This document shows, one piece after another, positions 44,556 to 55,104 of a stretch of DNA of 64,000 nt (its first letter is position 1; each line of letters opens with the position of its first letter). Made by a program: the position numbers and the translations under genes. The DNA is from Hysterangium stoloniferum (Eukaryota > Basidiomycota > Agaricomycetes > Hysterangiales > Hysterangiaceae): assembly GCA_015178975.1 (NCBI GenBank), contig WHVD01000098.1, positions 62,001 through 126,000 of the forward strand, in the 5' to 3' direction. The notes under the pieces are model-generated. The model was not told the DNA's origin. It ran no database searches and saw only the letters and a list, made by a program, of their open reading frames with translations.

Positions 44556-46435
44556 ATGGGTCCCAAACGCAAAGCTGCCGAAGGACCATCCCAACTTCAA
44601 TCCCCATTGCAACTTTATACAACCCAACCCGAAACCCCAATTCAGCTGACAACATCAGCTTCAGTCGAAGAAGTTACCAAGGAGGTTACCGAGGTGACGA
44701 AGGATCCCAATATTCCCCACACTTCCGACAACAAAGCAGAAGATCAGCCGGAATCATCGAAAAAGAAATCTTCTGACAAACCGACTGAAATGTTGTTTAT
44801 CAACTCCATTGTGAAATTCGCTGACTATTTGAAATCCGCTGAGGATAGTAAAGAATCATCCCGCACTGGAGTCAAAGAACCCGAACCATTTACTGGCAAG
44901 GATCTGAAAAAATTGAAGAATTTCCTTCTCCAATGCCGCTTCAGTTTCCATGATCAACCCACTGCATTTAAATCCGACAGTCGAAAAGTCAATTTCGCGC
45001 TCTCTTATCTCAAGGATACCACTCAGGATTGGTTCAAACCCGGACTATCCGGAATATCCGACGAGACACCCATATGGCTCAATGACTGGGATGCTTTTGT
45101 GGAAGAACTGGAAACTAATTTCGGACCTTACGATCAATCCGGTGAAGTGGAAAATGAATTAATGATGCTTAAGATGAAGGACAATCAACGAGTTTCCGAT
45201 TATCTCGTCAAGTTCAATACCCTCGCCGCACGATGTGGATGGGACGATTCCACCCTCAGGCACCATTTCTATATGGGACTTCCGTCACGCCTTAAAGACG
45301 AAATCTGCAAAGATGGGAAGCTGTGAGGAGTATGCTTTTACCACAGTATCATTGTGGTAAAACACTCCTTTTATTTCATTTATATTTTACATATTCTATT
45401 CATATTTTTCTATCTTTCATATTCTTTGAATATTGCATATTTCATTAGTTCGAAGCATTGTGTATACTTGTGGGTGCACTCAGCACCAATTAGAACTCAG
45501 ACACTTTTTACCCAGCAGACACCACCTCGTAAACGACCCAGACGTCGAATAGCGAGAGGTGTCAAGGGTAACGTCTCAACTACCTATAAAGGTAGTGTTC
45601 TCTCGCATACTAACGTACTTTGAACTCGAACCGCGAAGGTTGAGTTCCCCTCTAAGGTCTTTGTGCTCGTCGACACTATAGTCGACTCGCGCTATTATCT
45701 CTTTACTTTAGATATTCAGCTTCTCTTGATTATCTATCTTACGTCTAGCTACGAGTTGTACCGTGAAGGTCAACTCTTTCCTTCTTTCATTCTAGCCGTC
45801 TAGAGCAACTGTACAGTTGCTCTTGTGACACATAGCGTGTCTCCTTACTAGTACTGCCAGTCTAGTAATCTACGGTATTGTACTGTACGGTCAATACCTG
45901 CTAATAGTAGTTGAATAAACACTATTCTTCGTATATTGAACAGTCAGAATCTATCGACTCTTCACAGAAGCTTAAAACTCTCCAACTCATGCAGATTAAA
46001 GCTCAAACATCCGACGCCCATTATTGGGAACGAAAAGCCAAGGTCTCTCGAGAGAACCCAATGGAATGTTCTCAGAACAACAAAGCATCGACTAGCAAGT
46101 CTTCTGGCAACAACTCAGGCAATAACACTGGCAACTCTGGCACTAATACTGGCAAATCAAATTCTGACCGGAAAAAAGACAAGAAATCCAACAAGGATAA
46201 ACAGTCAACTTCCGATAAACCCGACATTTCCCATTTGTTGGGCACTGACAGTAAACTTACCCCAAAGGAGAAACAATGATGTATGGACAATGACCTCTGC
46301 CTTTTCTGCAGGAAAGGCGGACACAAGGTTTCCGACTGTACTGTTAAATCTAACTCTTCCAAGGCCCATGTGGCAACTTCCACTACGACTACAACGTCTA
46401 AGGAAAAACCCACCATGGAGTCGAAAAAAGAGTAA
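44556..46435 (+). pseudogene. Gag of element D, split by a solo LTR
   Basis: Starts ATGGGTCCCAAACGC. The capsid-like part reads EPFTGKDLKKLKNFL, DTTQDWFKP, NFGPYDQSGEVENELMML and NQRVSDYLVKFNTLAARCGW. The solo LTR 45322-45966 (target GAAGC) interrupts it; without the LTR the frame is continuous to a zinc knuckle CLFCRKGGHKVSDC (about 46298-46340). A TGA at 46277-46279 is the only other stop before TAA 46433-46435. The region just after the LTR is Ser/Asn/Lys-rich. Confidence 0.8.
45322..45966 (+). repeat. Solo LTR, family 1, mosaic
   Basis: A 645-bp LTR, TGTGAGG to CTCTTCACA, with exact GAAGC flanks (45317-45321, 45967-45971). Its first 170 bp or so follow the short variant at 15476 (including the 10-bp hairpin), the rest follows the LTR of element A nearly base for base. 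Confidence 0.9.
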
Positions 46436-46468
46436 GCAACCCTCTGGAATCTGCATGGACAGAGGGTT
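46423..46468 (+). promoter_or_regulatory. Candidate -1 frameshift signal at the gag/pol junction of element D
   Basis: Gag frame: TCG AAA AAA GAG TAA. Six bases after the A6 run begins an 11-bp perfect hairpin (GCAACCCTCTG and CAGAGGGTTGC around 13 nt). The -1 frame is open through the hairpin and leads directly into protease. The copy at 1-71 has the same stop, spacing and open -1 frame, and its hairpin has a C-G pair replaced by T-A. The slip sequence G-AAA-AAA is not the ideal X-XXY-YYZ type. Confidence 0.6.
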
Positions 46469-49400
46469 GCATTGACTCTCTCCGTGTTTCCGAGGTTATC
46501 CGTCTCAATGCATCCGCTCTCTCTAATCCCGATTCATTATTTGTAAAACTCGTCTCTGACTTTCTTGGAAATTTAGTGTTCTGAGCTCTGATAGATTCCG
46601 GCTCCACACACTGTTTTGTAGATACCACCTTTGCCACAAAACATAATCTGAAACTCCATTCTGTTCCTGCAAGTTCCTTGCGTTTGTTTGATGGCACTAG
46701 CAATACGGCAATTACCCAAGCCTGCGACATGTCTATCTGGTTCCCTTGTGGAACATCCCAGACGGTTACCTTTTTCGTAACACAGTTGGACTCTAGCTGT
46801 TCGGTAGTTCTTGGATACAACTGGCTCACCCGATATAATCCATTGATTGACTGGGTATTGGGCAGTATTAATTTCCGAATTCCCGACACTTCAGTTCCTC
46901 CTGCAGCATCTTTTCCGGCCAATGCCTTTTCGGCATCAATGGCATCTCTGGCTTCTACCGAAACCTCCGAGCCTCCAAAAATCTCTCTCATCAATGCTTC
47001 GGCATTTGTTAGGGCGAGTAAACTGGATGGTTCGCAATGTTTTTCAATCAGCTTAAAAGTTGATGAAGCATCTGGATGTTTTGCGACTCCAGAATTATCT
47101 GAGCTAAAAGCCGACCTGGAAGGAGTTCCCAAAAAATACCATGATTTCGTGGACATTTTCAGTAAGCAAAAAGCTGACAGGCTTGCACCACATAGGCCCT
47201 ACGACTTAAAAAATTGATATTGAGCCCGGTTCAAACCCTCTGTTAGGACCTATTTACCCATTATCCCAATCGGAACTTTCATCCATTCGGGAGTTCCTGG
47301 ATGAACATCTGTCGATAGGTTTTATCCGTCCCTCAAAGTCTCCGTACAGAGCACCCATCCTTTTCGTCAGAAAGAAGGATGGCTCCCTTCGACTCTGTGT
47401 TGATTTCAGAGGATTAAATTCCATCACATGGAAAGATAAGTATCCACTTCCACTCGTTACCAATTTACTCGATGCCCCACGGAAAGCTCGAATTTATACC
47501 AAAATAGACCTCAAACACACTTATCATTTGGTTCGAATTGCCGAGGGCAATGAATGGAAAACTGCTTTTCAGACTCGCTATGGATCCTTTGAATGGTTGG
47601 TTATGCTGTTCGGCCTTACCAACGCACCTTCCGCTTTTCAACGTTTTGTTAATGATATATTTTCTGACATGCTTGACATATGTGTTATAGTCTATTTGGA
47701 CAACATTTTGGTATTTTCCGAGGATCCTGCTCTTCATGATGAACAGGTCCGTGAAGTCTTCCAAAGACTCCGTAAAAATGGTCTTTTCGCCAATGGTAAA
47801 AAATGCTACTTTGACATGGATTCTATTGAATACTTAGGTTTCATTATCGGACCTGAGGGTCTTCGTATGGACGAAACCAAGGTTCAAGTTGTCCATGATT
47901 GGCCCAAACCACAGAAAGTCAAGGACATTCAGTCATTTTTAGGTTTCGCCAACTTTTACCGTCGTTTTATTCAGAATTACTTGGATATTACAGTACCGCT
48001 CACTCGTCTTACCCGTAAAACTCAACCATGGATCTTTGACGACAAATGCCGCTCTGCTTTCCAGACTTTGAAAAATGCTTTCACTTCTGCCCCGATTCTT
48101 TCCCATTGGAAACCTGATGTTCCGATTATTGTGGAAACCAATGCTTCCGATTATGCAATTGCCACGATTCTTTCCATTCAAGATTCTGATGGTGAAATTC
48201 ATCCAGTCGCATTCCTTTCTCGGACACACTACGATGTTCATGATAAGGAACTTTTGGCAATTTTTGAGGCTTTCAAACATTGGCGCCATTATCTCGAAGG
48301 TTCCGCAACTCCCGTTGACGTTGTTACTGATCACAAAAATCTCGAATATTTTTCTACCACTAAACTTTTAACCCGGCAAGCCCGCTGGTCTGAATTCCTT
48401 TCCACTTTCAACATGATTATCCGTTTCTGACCTGGACGTCTTGGTGGAAAACCAGATGCCATGACTCAACGATGGGATGTCTATCCTAAAGAGGGGGAAA
48501 GTAACTATGCCATTGTTAATCCGCATAACTTGAAACCGGTTTTTACAATGCAACAACTTTCCGCATCTATTCGAGCAACTTCCCTCTACTATCCAATTAT
48601 GCGTAGTGTCATGATTATGGACATTGAGCAATTACATCAAGATATCCTTTCCGCACTCACTTCCAATCCGGCTCTCAAGCCACACCTAGAAGTTCCTGAC
48701 AATCCTGACCAACCCTGATGGTCACAAGACTCTCAAGGTTTTATCCGTCTCGATGGACGTATCTACGTTCCAGATTCCAACAATCTCCGACTCCACATAC
48801 TTCAGTATAAACACAATAATCCAATCTCCGGACATTACAGCATTAACAATACTCTTGGTTTAATCCGTAGAGAATACACTTGGCCCAACCTCCGAGATTT
48901 TGTAACCCAGTTCTGTAAGTCATGCACCACCTGCTTACACTCCAAAACCCAGAGGCATAAGCTGTACGGCCTTCTCAAGCAACTTCTGATACCGGAAAAA
49001 CCCTGGAACTCAATTTCCATGGATTTTATCAAACAACTTCCGACGTCTGAAGGCTTTACATCCATTCTAGTTGTTGTGGATTGATTCTCGAAACAAGGCA
49101 TTTTCATACCCACCCATGATACAATCACATCCTTACAATTAGTGGAACTTTTCATTATTCATGTATTTTCCAAACATGGAGTTCCGTCTCATGTAACTTC
49201 CGATCGAGGTTCCAAGTTCGTCTCCCATTTCTTCCAGGCCCTCAGAAAAGCCCTCGACATGAAACTACACTTCACCTTGGGATATCACCCAGAAGGTGAT
49301 GGACAAACAGAACGTGTAAATCAAACATTGGAACAATATCTCCGCATCTATTGCAATTATCAACAGGACAACTGGAAATCCCTTCTTCCGATCACGGAAT

Positions 49401-50102
49401 TCGCCTACAATAACTCTCTGAATGCAACTACCGGTGTATCTCCTTTTTTCGCCAACAAAGGCTATAATCTGAATCTCACTGTACATTCTGAACGAGATTT
49501 GGCTTCTGTCCGTGCTCAAGAATTTATTACCGACCTCGACGAATTACATGAAGAACTTCGGAAAGCTATTTCTTCCAGACAGGAATATTACCAATGTTCC
49601 GTGGACAAAAACAGGATCCCGCCTCCTAATTTTAAAATTGGTGATCAGGTTTTTGTAAAAGCTCAATTCTTCCATACCACCCGACCTTCTAAAAAACTCG
49701 CTGAGAAATTCTTAGGCCCTTTTGAAATTATAGCACAAGCTGGTTCACTTTCATGGACTCTCCGACTTCCTGACAGTATGCGAGCAGTCCACCCCATTTT
49801 CCATGTTTCCATGTTAGAACCCTGTGTTCCTAACAAAATCCCAGAATGTATTCAACCTCCGTCCCCTCCAGTCATCAATTGATGGAGAACCCGAATTTGA
49901 AGTTTCCAAAATTTTGGATTCTAAAATTGACAATCGCCGACGTACTTGTAAATTGCTCTATTTAGTCAAATGGGCAGGTTATGAAGGTACCAACGAGGAA
50001 ACTTCATGGATATTGGCCATGGAACTTGGACATGCTATGGAAATTGTTACTGACTTCCACACAGCTTATCCAAGCAAACCCAGACCTTTATCATCACTCT
50101 AA
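46436..50102 (+). pseudogene. Pol of element D: protease to chromodomain, with many stops
   Basis: In order: protease ALIDSGSTHCFVD (near 46590), RT from about 47220 with YLDN at about 47694 where YxDD is expected, RNase H with VETNASDYA (the first Asp also changed to Asn) and VVTDHKNLEYF, the integrase HHCC finger (C-K-S-C-T-T-C near 48920), the DDE core (SMDFIKQLP, TSDRGSKFVSHFF, HPEGDGQTERVNQTLEQ), and a chromodomain (FEVSKILDSKIDNRRR, LVKWAGYEGTNEETSWI) at about 49890-50060. Damage: TGA near 46583, 48428, 48716 and 49081, one extra A near 47212, and a frame change near 49880. At least three TGAs stand where Arg CGA is usual for the family. Confidence 0.85.
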
Positions 50103-50201
50103 CCCTTTTCTGTTTTCTTTCTGTTCAGTCTCCAACACTTCCAACATTTCTGATATCACACTCATTTTTAGGTTTTGCAAGTCAAAAAAATATTATTAGA
50201 A

Positions 50202-51756
50202 CTATTTTAGAGTCTCTGATACCCCAAATCCACTTTCCATCCTGACTCCCATCTTATCAGCAACCTCCGCACTTTCCACCATATCCTGCACCTCTTCATC
50301 CTCACTCTCTGATACTTCCAGCCCATTTCCTGACTCCCACCTTTTCTCGACACATTCCACCAATGGATCATTAGGCTGTTCCCGTGCCTTATCAGAAAAT
50401 CTCTCGGATACTGCGATAACACCGATGCTAACCATTATCTTCTCCAGAAATTCGTTTTGCCTCTGGAAATTCCGGATCAACAAATGGAAACCCTTTTCCT
50501 GGATCTCATTATGGCGATCTAGTGTATCCCACATTTTCATGACTTCCGTCCCAATAAAGACCAACGCGTCAACGGTGTCCTTGAGGAGCTCAATGCCCGT
50601 ACCATCCATTTTCAGCACCTCAGTTTCCACAGCTTTGGCTGCTCCCGAACTTTCCACATCATTAGTTTTCTGAGCCTTCTCACCTTTTGGAACCCTTTTC
50701 GAGGCGAGAGTGCACAGAAGTTTAAGAACCGCACAGGGATAGCAAGTTCCACCCCATTTTACCTTCTGTTTCCAACACGTCATATTCCATATGGAACATT
50801 GATAACATGGGTTGTCATGGACGACTTCCATCCGTTCCGGAGCCTTGACCTTTGGCTTCTGTTTCAGAAGTTAATCAAATACCGACCTTTTGCAGATGCA
50901 CTTACTTTAGGACTCGAAGGTCCAGCCTCTCCCTCTACCTCCACCTCCACGGCTTTTCGCTGTACCCAATAGTTATCGGTTGGAACCATGGAAAATTTAT
51001 GGATTGAACTTACCTTTCCTTCCCTTATCTCCTTAAGTTTTTCCGCCACCTCTGACTCCCACTGTAATCTTTCCGCCTCTTCCGCCTCTTTCAACTCCTG
51101 CATCAACGCCTTTTCCTCCTCCTCCTGTCTGTCATGAACGTACAAACTCAAATTTCGATAATATTCAATTTAACATTTCTTCGACATTTCTTCGACATTC
51201 CTTCGACTTTCCGACTCAACTTCCGACTCAACTTCCGACTCAACTATTCTTTGACAATATCTTTGACAATCTCGAATATATTTGACTTGTCTCAGGTTGA
51301 TGTCATTCATGATTTCACTTTGATATCATATTATCATCATAGGTAAATGATATATAGTATATAAGGGCAATGATAGGAACGCAGGAAGTCAGTCAGAAAA
51401 CCTGTACTATATTATATTATTTACTGTATTATATAATCGTCGAACTTTTTCCGAGCCTTTCTTCGACTTATTTATTCGTGAGCCTCTGTGTCCTATCTTT
51501 GCCTCACACTTTATCAACAGGACAAATTAATACTTTGTCGAATGAGGCATCTTTATTTGATATTGTTGAATATTCTTCGATTGTTTATTCGACTTTATTG
51601 AGTAAAATCTGATTCGTGACACTATCATGACTTCAACTCCTCCATCCTTTGTCGTTTTTGTTGAAGTTCTGCGACCTTCAACATTTTTTGAAGTACGGCA
51701 ATTTCGGTATCTGAATCTTCCAGGGTAGTGATGAATAATGGCCGACGAATTGACAT
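50202..51756 (-). pseudogene. Spliced antisense gene of element D: coiled coil and Zn2Cys6-like cluster
   Basis: Exon 1 (51014-51756, start ATG at 51756) is a charged helix (TEIAVLQKMLKVAELQQKR; then EEEEKALMQELKEAEEAERL), split by the family-4 LTR at 51130-51621. Intron 50960-51013; exon 2 50906-50959 (RKAVEVEVEGEAGPSSPK); intron 50859-50905; exon 3 50202-50858. Exon 3 has six cysteines spaced C-x2-C-x6-C-x10-C-x2-C-x6-C, then a long helical part and an acidic C-terminus. Exon boundaries and the GPSSPK end of exon 2 match the copy at 8519-9486. Its stop is 100 bp from the pol stop, tail to tail. Apart from the LTR the frame is open. Function is inferred from spacing; it resembles fungal Zn2Cys6 factors but lacks their usual long middle domain. 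Confidence 0.75.
51130..51621 (-). repeat. Solo LTR, family 4, inside the antisense gene
   Basis: A 492-bp LTR in minus orientation (TGTCATGAACG on the plus strand at its left end), flanked by CTGTC and CTATC, a duplication with one transition. It provides a false Met upstream of the second half of exon 1. Confidence 0.85.
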
Positions 51757-51941
51757 GCAAGTTGTGGATAAAGAAACAAAAACATTAATTCGAATATTTG
51801 GAGATTTTTATACTCAGAACAACAGCCAAAACTCTCACCTCCAGAATTGCATAAATTTCACGACACATAATAAATCAGCTGTCGCTTCAATCACTCAGTA
51901 CCTAATTGCCTCTATGGGACTTTGGCCTAACAGGGGGGTAC

Positions 51942-53785
51942 TGTTACAACCCATTCCCAGATGTTTCAATATCTGACTCCCAATCTCCGACTACGGAACA
52001 TCATAGTTACTGTAATGTATTCAGGGGATTCTCTTAGATAGCTCAATATATGCTATAGTGTCACAGAGCTTCAACAATAAAACAAGCAAAGGTCCAGTAA
52101 TTTAAATACTGATAGATTAATGAGCTGCACTATGAAGCTTAAACAACTCAAATCAATGCTTATTTTGATTATTGAAAGGTTCAATAGAACTGTGTATGAC
52201 TCTTTTAGCAAATACAAGAACTATTCCTTGAGAATAGGGGCTGGAAGCTGAATATATGCACAGTAACTTGGCAGAGACTTGATATAAGAGCTTCGGATTC
52301 TTGTATGCTTATTTGTAACTATTAATAGTTATTTAACAAGGTGTTAAATAATTTATTAATAGAGAAAATAATATGTATTGGATTATCTGAGTGCTTGTAC
52401 TTGATTAATTCAATAAACTTAGGGCTGGGCCTTGAATAATCTAGTATTGGCAGGGATTCCAGTAAGGATACTTAGATACCTATTAGGTTTATTATCTAAT
52501 TAATAAGCCTAAAGGTAACTGTGAGGCAGGGGAACTTAGATGATTAGCTAAGTCCAAGAGTTGCTGACAAAGATTCAAGATGCTGCAAGTGTAGGTGCTT
52601 GCAGTGAGTGTATCAGACTAAGGCTATTATTGTCCTTAGGATGATTAGATAAGCTGGTGCTGTGCTGCAAAATGTGAGAGAGATAGATTATTTTATTGGA
52701 AACTTAGCCCTCCTTATATACATTTTGATAACTCAATGATTAGCTAACTATTTAGTTTATGAGGTCATTAGTTAGATCATAATGACCTCATATTCTACTC
52801 ATTATTTACCCTTTGTCTATCATGTGATTCCCTTCTCTGAGACAAGAGTTGTAACCTCTTGCTTGAACATGAAGGTTCAAGGCCGTGGTCCCGGGATGGA
52901 AGCAAACGATGAGTCGGCGGGATCTAATAATGACTCGGGTAGTCACGTTCGTGACTTGTGTGACTCGGGTAGTCACATTCATGACCTTTGTGACATCCCG
53001 ACACCGGAGGCTTATCTAATAAGTCACATGACTTCAAAAATGCGCAAACTGGGCTGCAAGCAAGGTGCCAAAAGGTAATAACTAAGTAAATAAAATATAA
53101 ATAATTAGTTAAAAATTATAATAAATTAACTAAGATATAATAGCATAATATGAGTTCATATATGCTATTATTATGTGAAGTTAAAAGGAATAGAGCCTTA
53201 TATTTCACAATAAAAATATAATAAAAATACAATAAATTTGAAAGAATATTAAATAATCCACAGAAAATTAAGAGGATATTATAAGATGATGCTGATACAT
53301 CACAGTTACCATATCTTCCGCATTCTTCCCTTGTTCCACATTTGGTAATTTGTCCATTGACAAGTATTCACTCGTTTGTTTATTATATTCCCATTTCAGA
53401 ATATTGTCTCCCCGATATGTCTTATTGTATTCCCATTTTAAGAATACTTCCGTTTCCGTCTTATTATGGTCTCAGTTTGTAGTACAATAACGAGAAGACT
53501 TATATTAGTTTCCGCGAATTTGTACTTTACCTTAGATCTGATATTGACTTAGTTTCTTATTCCTTCTTCCATCTTTCTGTACGCTCGATATTCGGAACTC
53601 TTTGGAACTCTGAATATCCATATCTTCCATCGTAAGTCTCACCTCTGAAATTAAGGACTTTGAGCATTTGCATAGAGGTGCAGCACATAAGCTGAAGCCG
53701 ACATCCTGACCCTATCTGATAAGTTCCCGACTTCCCAGTGACTTTCCAATAGTTCCAGAATAAGTTCCTGACACAGCACTTAACA
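51942..53785 (+). repeat. 3' LTR of element D, split by a 1.3 kb LTR
   Basis: 51942-52010 joined to 53310-53785 gives 545 bp, exactly the length of the 5' LTR. It has the same 11-nt AGATCTGATAT and the shared LTR block (53690-53706 region, here AAGCCGACATCC). The element ends at TTAACA 53785. Confidence 0.9.
52011..53304 (-). repeat. Solo LTR related to family 3 inside the D 3' LTR
   Basis: A 1294-bp insertion with TGTAATGTAT/ATACATCACA ends and exact GTTAC flanks (52006-52010, 53305-53309). The ends match family 3 but most of the inside differs. A TATA-like TTATATACATTTTG near 52714 points to minus orientation. A 32-bp tandem duplication (GACTCGGGTAGTCAC units) lies at 52934-52995. Confidence 0.8.
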
Positions 53786-54617
53786 AAAAGAGACATCAAA
53801 GTACACTCTGGAGGACTGGAAGAGAGTTGTATTCTCTTATGAGATCAAAATCAATCATCTTGGGTCAGATGGAAGGAAGTGGGTGAAGAAAAGGGTGGTG
53901 GGAGGGGTTGACTGATAGACAGGTAGAGGGAACATTGAAGTTTGGTAGTGGTAGTGTGATGATGTGGGGTTGCATACTTTGGGAAGTCATTGGATATGCC
54001 ACTAGAATTGAAGGGAAGATGGATTCACAGCTTTACTACTCCATCTTGGAGGATGAACTTCAGCAATCCCTTGAGTTTTATAAAAAAACTCCATCTGATA
54101 TCTCTTCTAGCAGGATAATGATCCAAAGCAAACTAGTTCAAAAGTGGTTTAATGACCATGGCTACACTGTTATGAAGTGGCCAGCACAGTCTCCAGATCT
54201 AAATCCTTGAAAAGGAGGCTAGCTGACTATGAAACACGATCTAGTGGAGTGGAGCTTTGGGAGTGCTGTCAAGTGGAATGGGAAAAGATACCAAAGGAGG
54301 TGTGTCAGAACTTGATAGAGAGTATGCCTAGAAGAGTAGAAGCTGTAATTAAGGCCAAGGGAGGGTATACCAAGTACTAGTTTGGTATATAGGGTTTATA
54401 AAATACAGGCAACAAAACTGTTTGGATGCACAAGCTTCATTAATCCTATTATTACATCACCATAAATGGACATATGACATCATGGTTATGTAATCATCAT
54501 TTAGTGGTTTTAGAGCATCTATCATAATTTATTCAGAATTTCTAGAATTTATTTTGGGCTAATGCTAAAGGATCTTTTCAAAACAAAGAAACATCCAAAT
54601 GGTTTTGTTGCCTACTG

Positions 54618-55104
54618 TAGATCCCTAAGCCTATGTCACCACTACTCTTCCATGTTAATTTCAAAGTTTATCATTGGATTTTAAAGGATTTTTGGATTAT
54701 TTTTAACAGAGGAGGATTTGTGATAAATAGTTTTAGTTAGAGTTTCTTTTAAAAAAGAGAATTTATGATAAATAGTTTTAGAGATCCTCAGTTGTTCTTA
54801 TATATTCAACTAATTTTTCTGCCACCTTATTATCTATATTTACCTTAGAAAACAATTCATGCTGTAGATACCTCCAGCACAAAGAAGATAGAACATTATA
54901 TCACTACCACTAGATTTCTCACTGAACACGTCAAATAACAGAACACAGCTATTAATTTTAATGTTGACAGTCATCAGACAAACGGGCATCTGATCAACAC
55001 CAAGCCCATCTCTACCTGATTCTGACCTATCACTGCTACATACCAAAAGCGGCACGACCCTTACCGGGTGGTGGTCCCCGGTGTTTTACATTCCATGCAT
55101 CTGC
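54618..55104. other. Flank between Tc1 element and second NTPase gene
   Basis: 54618-54920 is AT-rich with a short repeat (ATTTATGATAAATAGTTTTAG-like) and no gene. 54925-55104 matches the 3' flank of the first NTPase gene. Confidence 0.5.

Larger units (their letters stand above)
43977..53785 (+). mobile_element. Element D: complete family-5 Ty3/gypsy chromovirus, decayed
   Basis: Two LTRs of 545 bp net (43977-44521; 51942-52010 joined to 53310-53785), flanked by CAAAG and AAAAG. Order: LTR, primer region, gag, hairpin at the gag stop, protease, RT, RNase H, integrase, chromodomain, antisense spliced gene, polypurine tract (CAGGGGGGTAC, 51931-51941), LTR. Removing three nested LTRs leaves about 7.4 kb. 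It inserted into the Tc1 transposase. LTR differences that I could read (about 35-40 sites) are all transitions. Confidence 0.9.
43596..54381 (+). pseudogene. Tc1-type transposase, split into two parts by element D
   Basis: N-terminal part at about 43640-43976: GTISKMHSK, TFKSSGGYPTKLT, NKSLSSQTVCHVLHKAGLKP. C-terminal part at 53786-54381: LEDWKRVVFSYE, GTLKFGSGSVMMWGC, HGYTVMKWPAQSPDLNP, VCQNLIESMPRRVEAVIKAK, ending TKY. The catalytic DDE set is damaged: the first Asp of the expected FSDE is Tyr, and the QDNDPKH motif is lost. Several stops and frame shifts are present. Inactive. Confidence 0.85.
42716..54617 (+). mobile_element. Tc1/mariner element, split by an LTR and by element D
   Basis: Both ends read CAGTAGGCAACAAAACCATT outward and are flanked by TA (42714-42715, 54618-54619), the Tc1/mariner target duplication. 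Taking out the family-4 LTR (43101-43595) and element D (43977-53785) leaves about 1.6 kb, the usual Tc1 size. The terminal repeats are about 200 bp long (42716-42925 and 54419-54617), and each is itself closed by an inward copy of GGCAACAAAAC, an IR/DR-like arrangement. Confidence 0.85.

Noticed and set aside
46423-46435. Classical X-XXY-YYZ slippery heptamer
   Set aside because: In the gag frame the site reads G-AAA-AAA, so only one of the two codons re-pairs perfectly; kept as a candidate signal because of hairpin and spacing, not as a canonical site.
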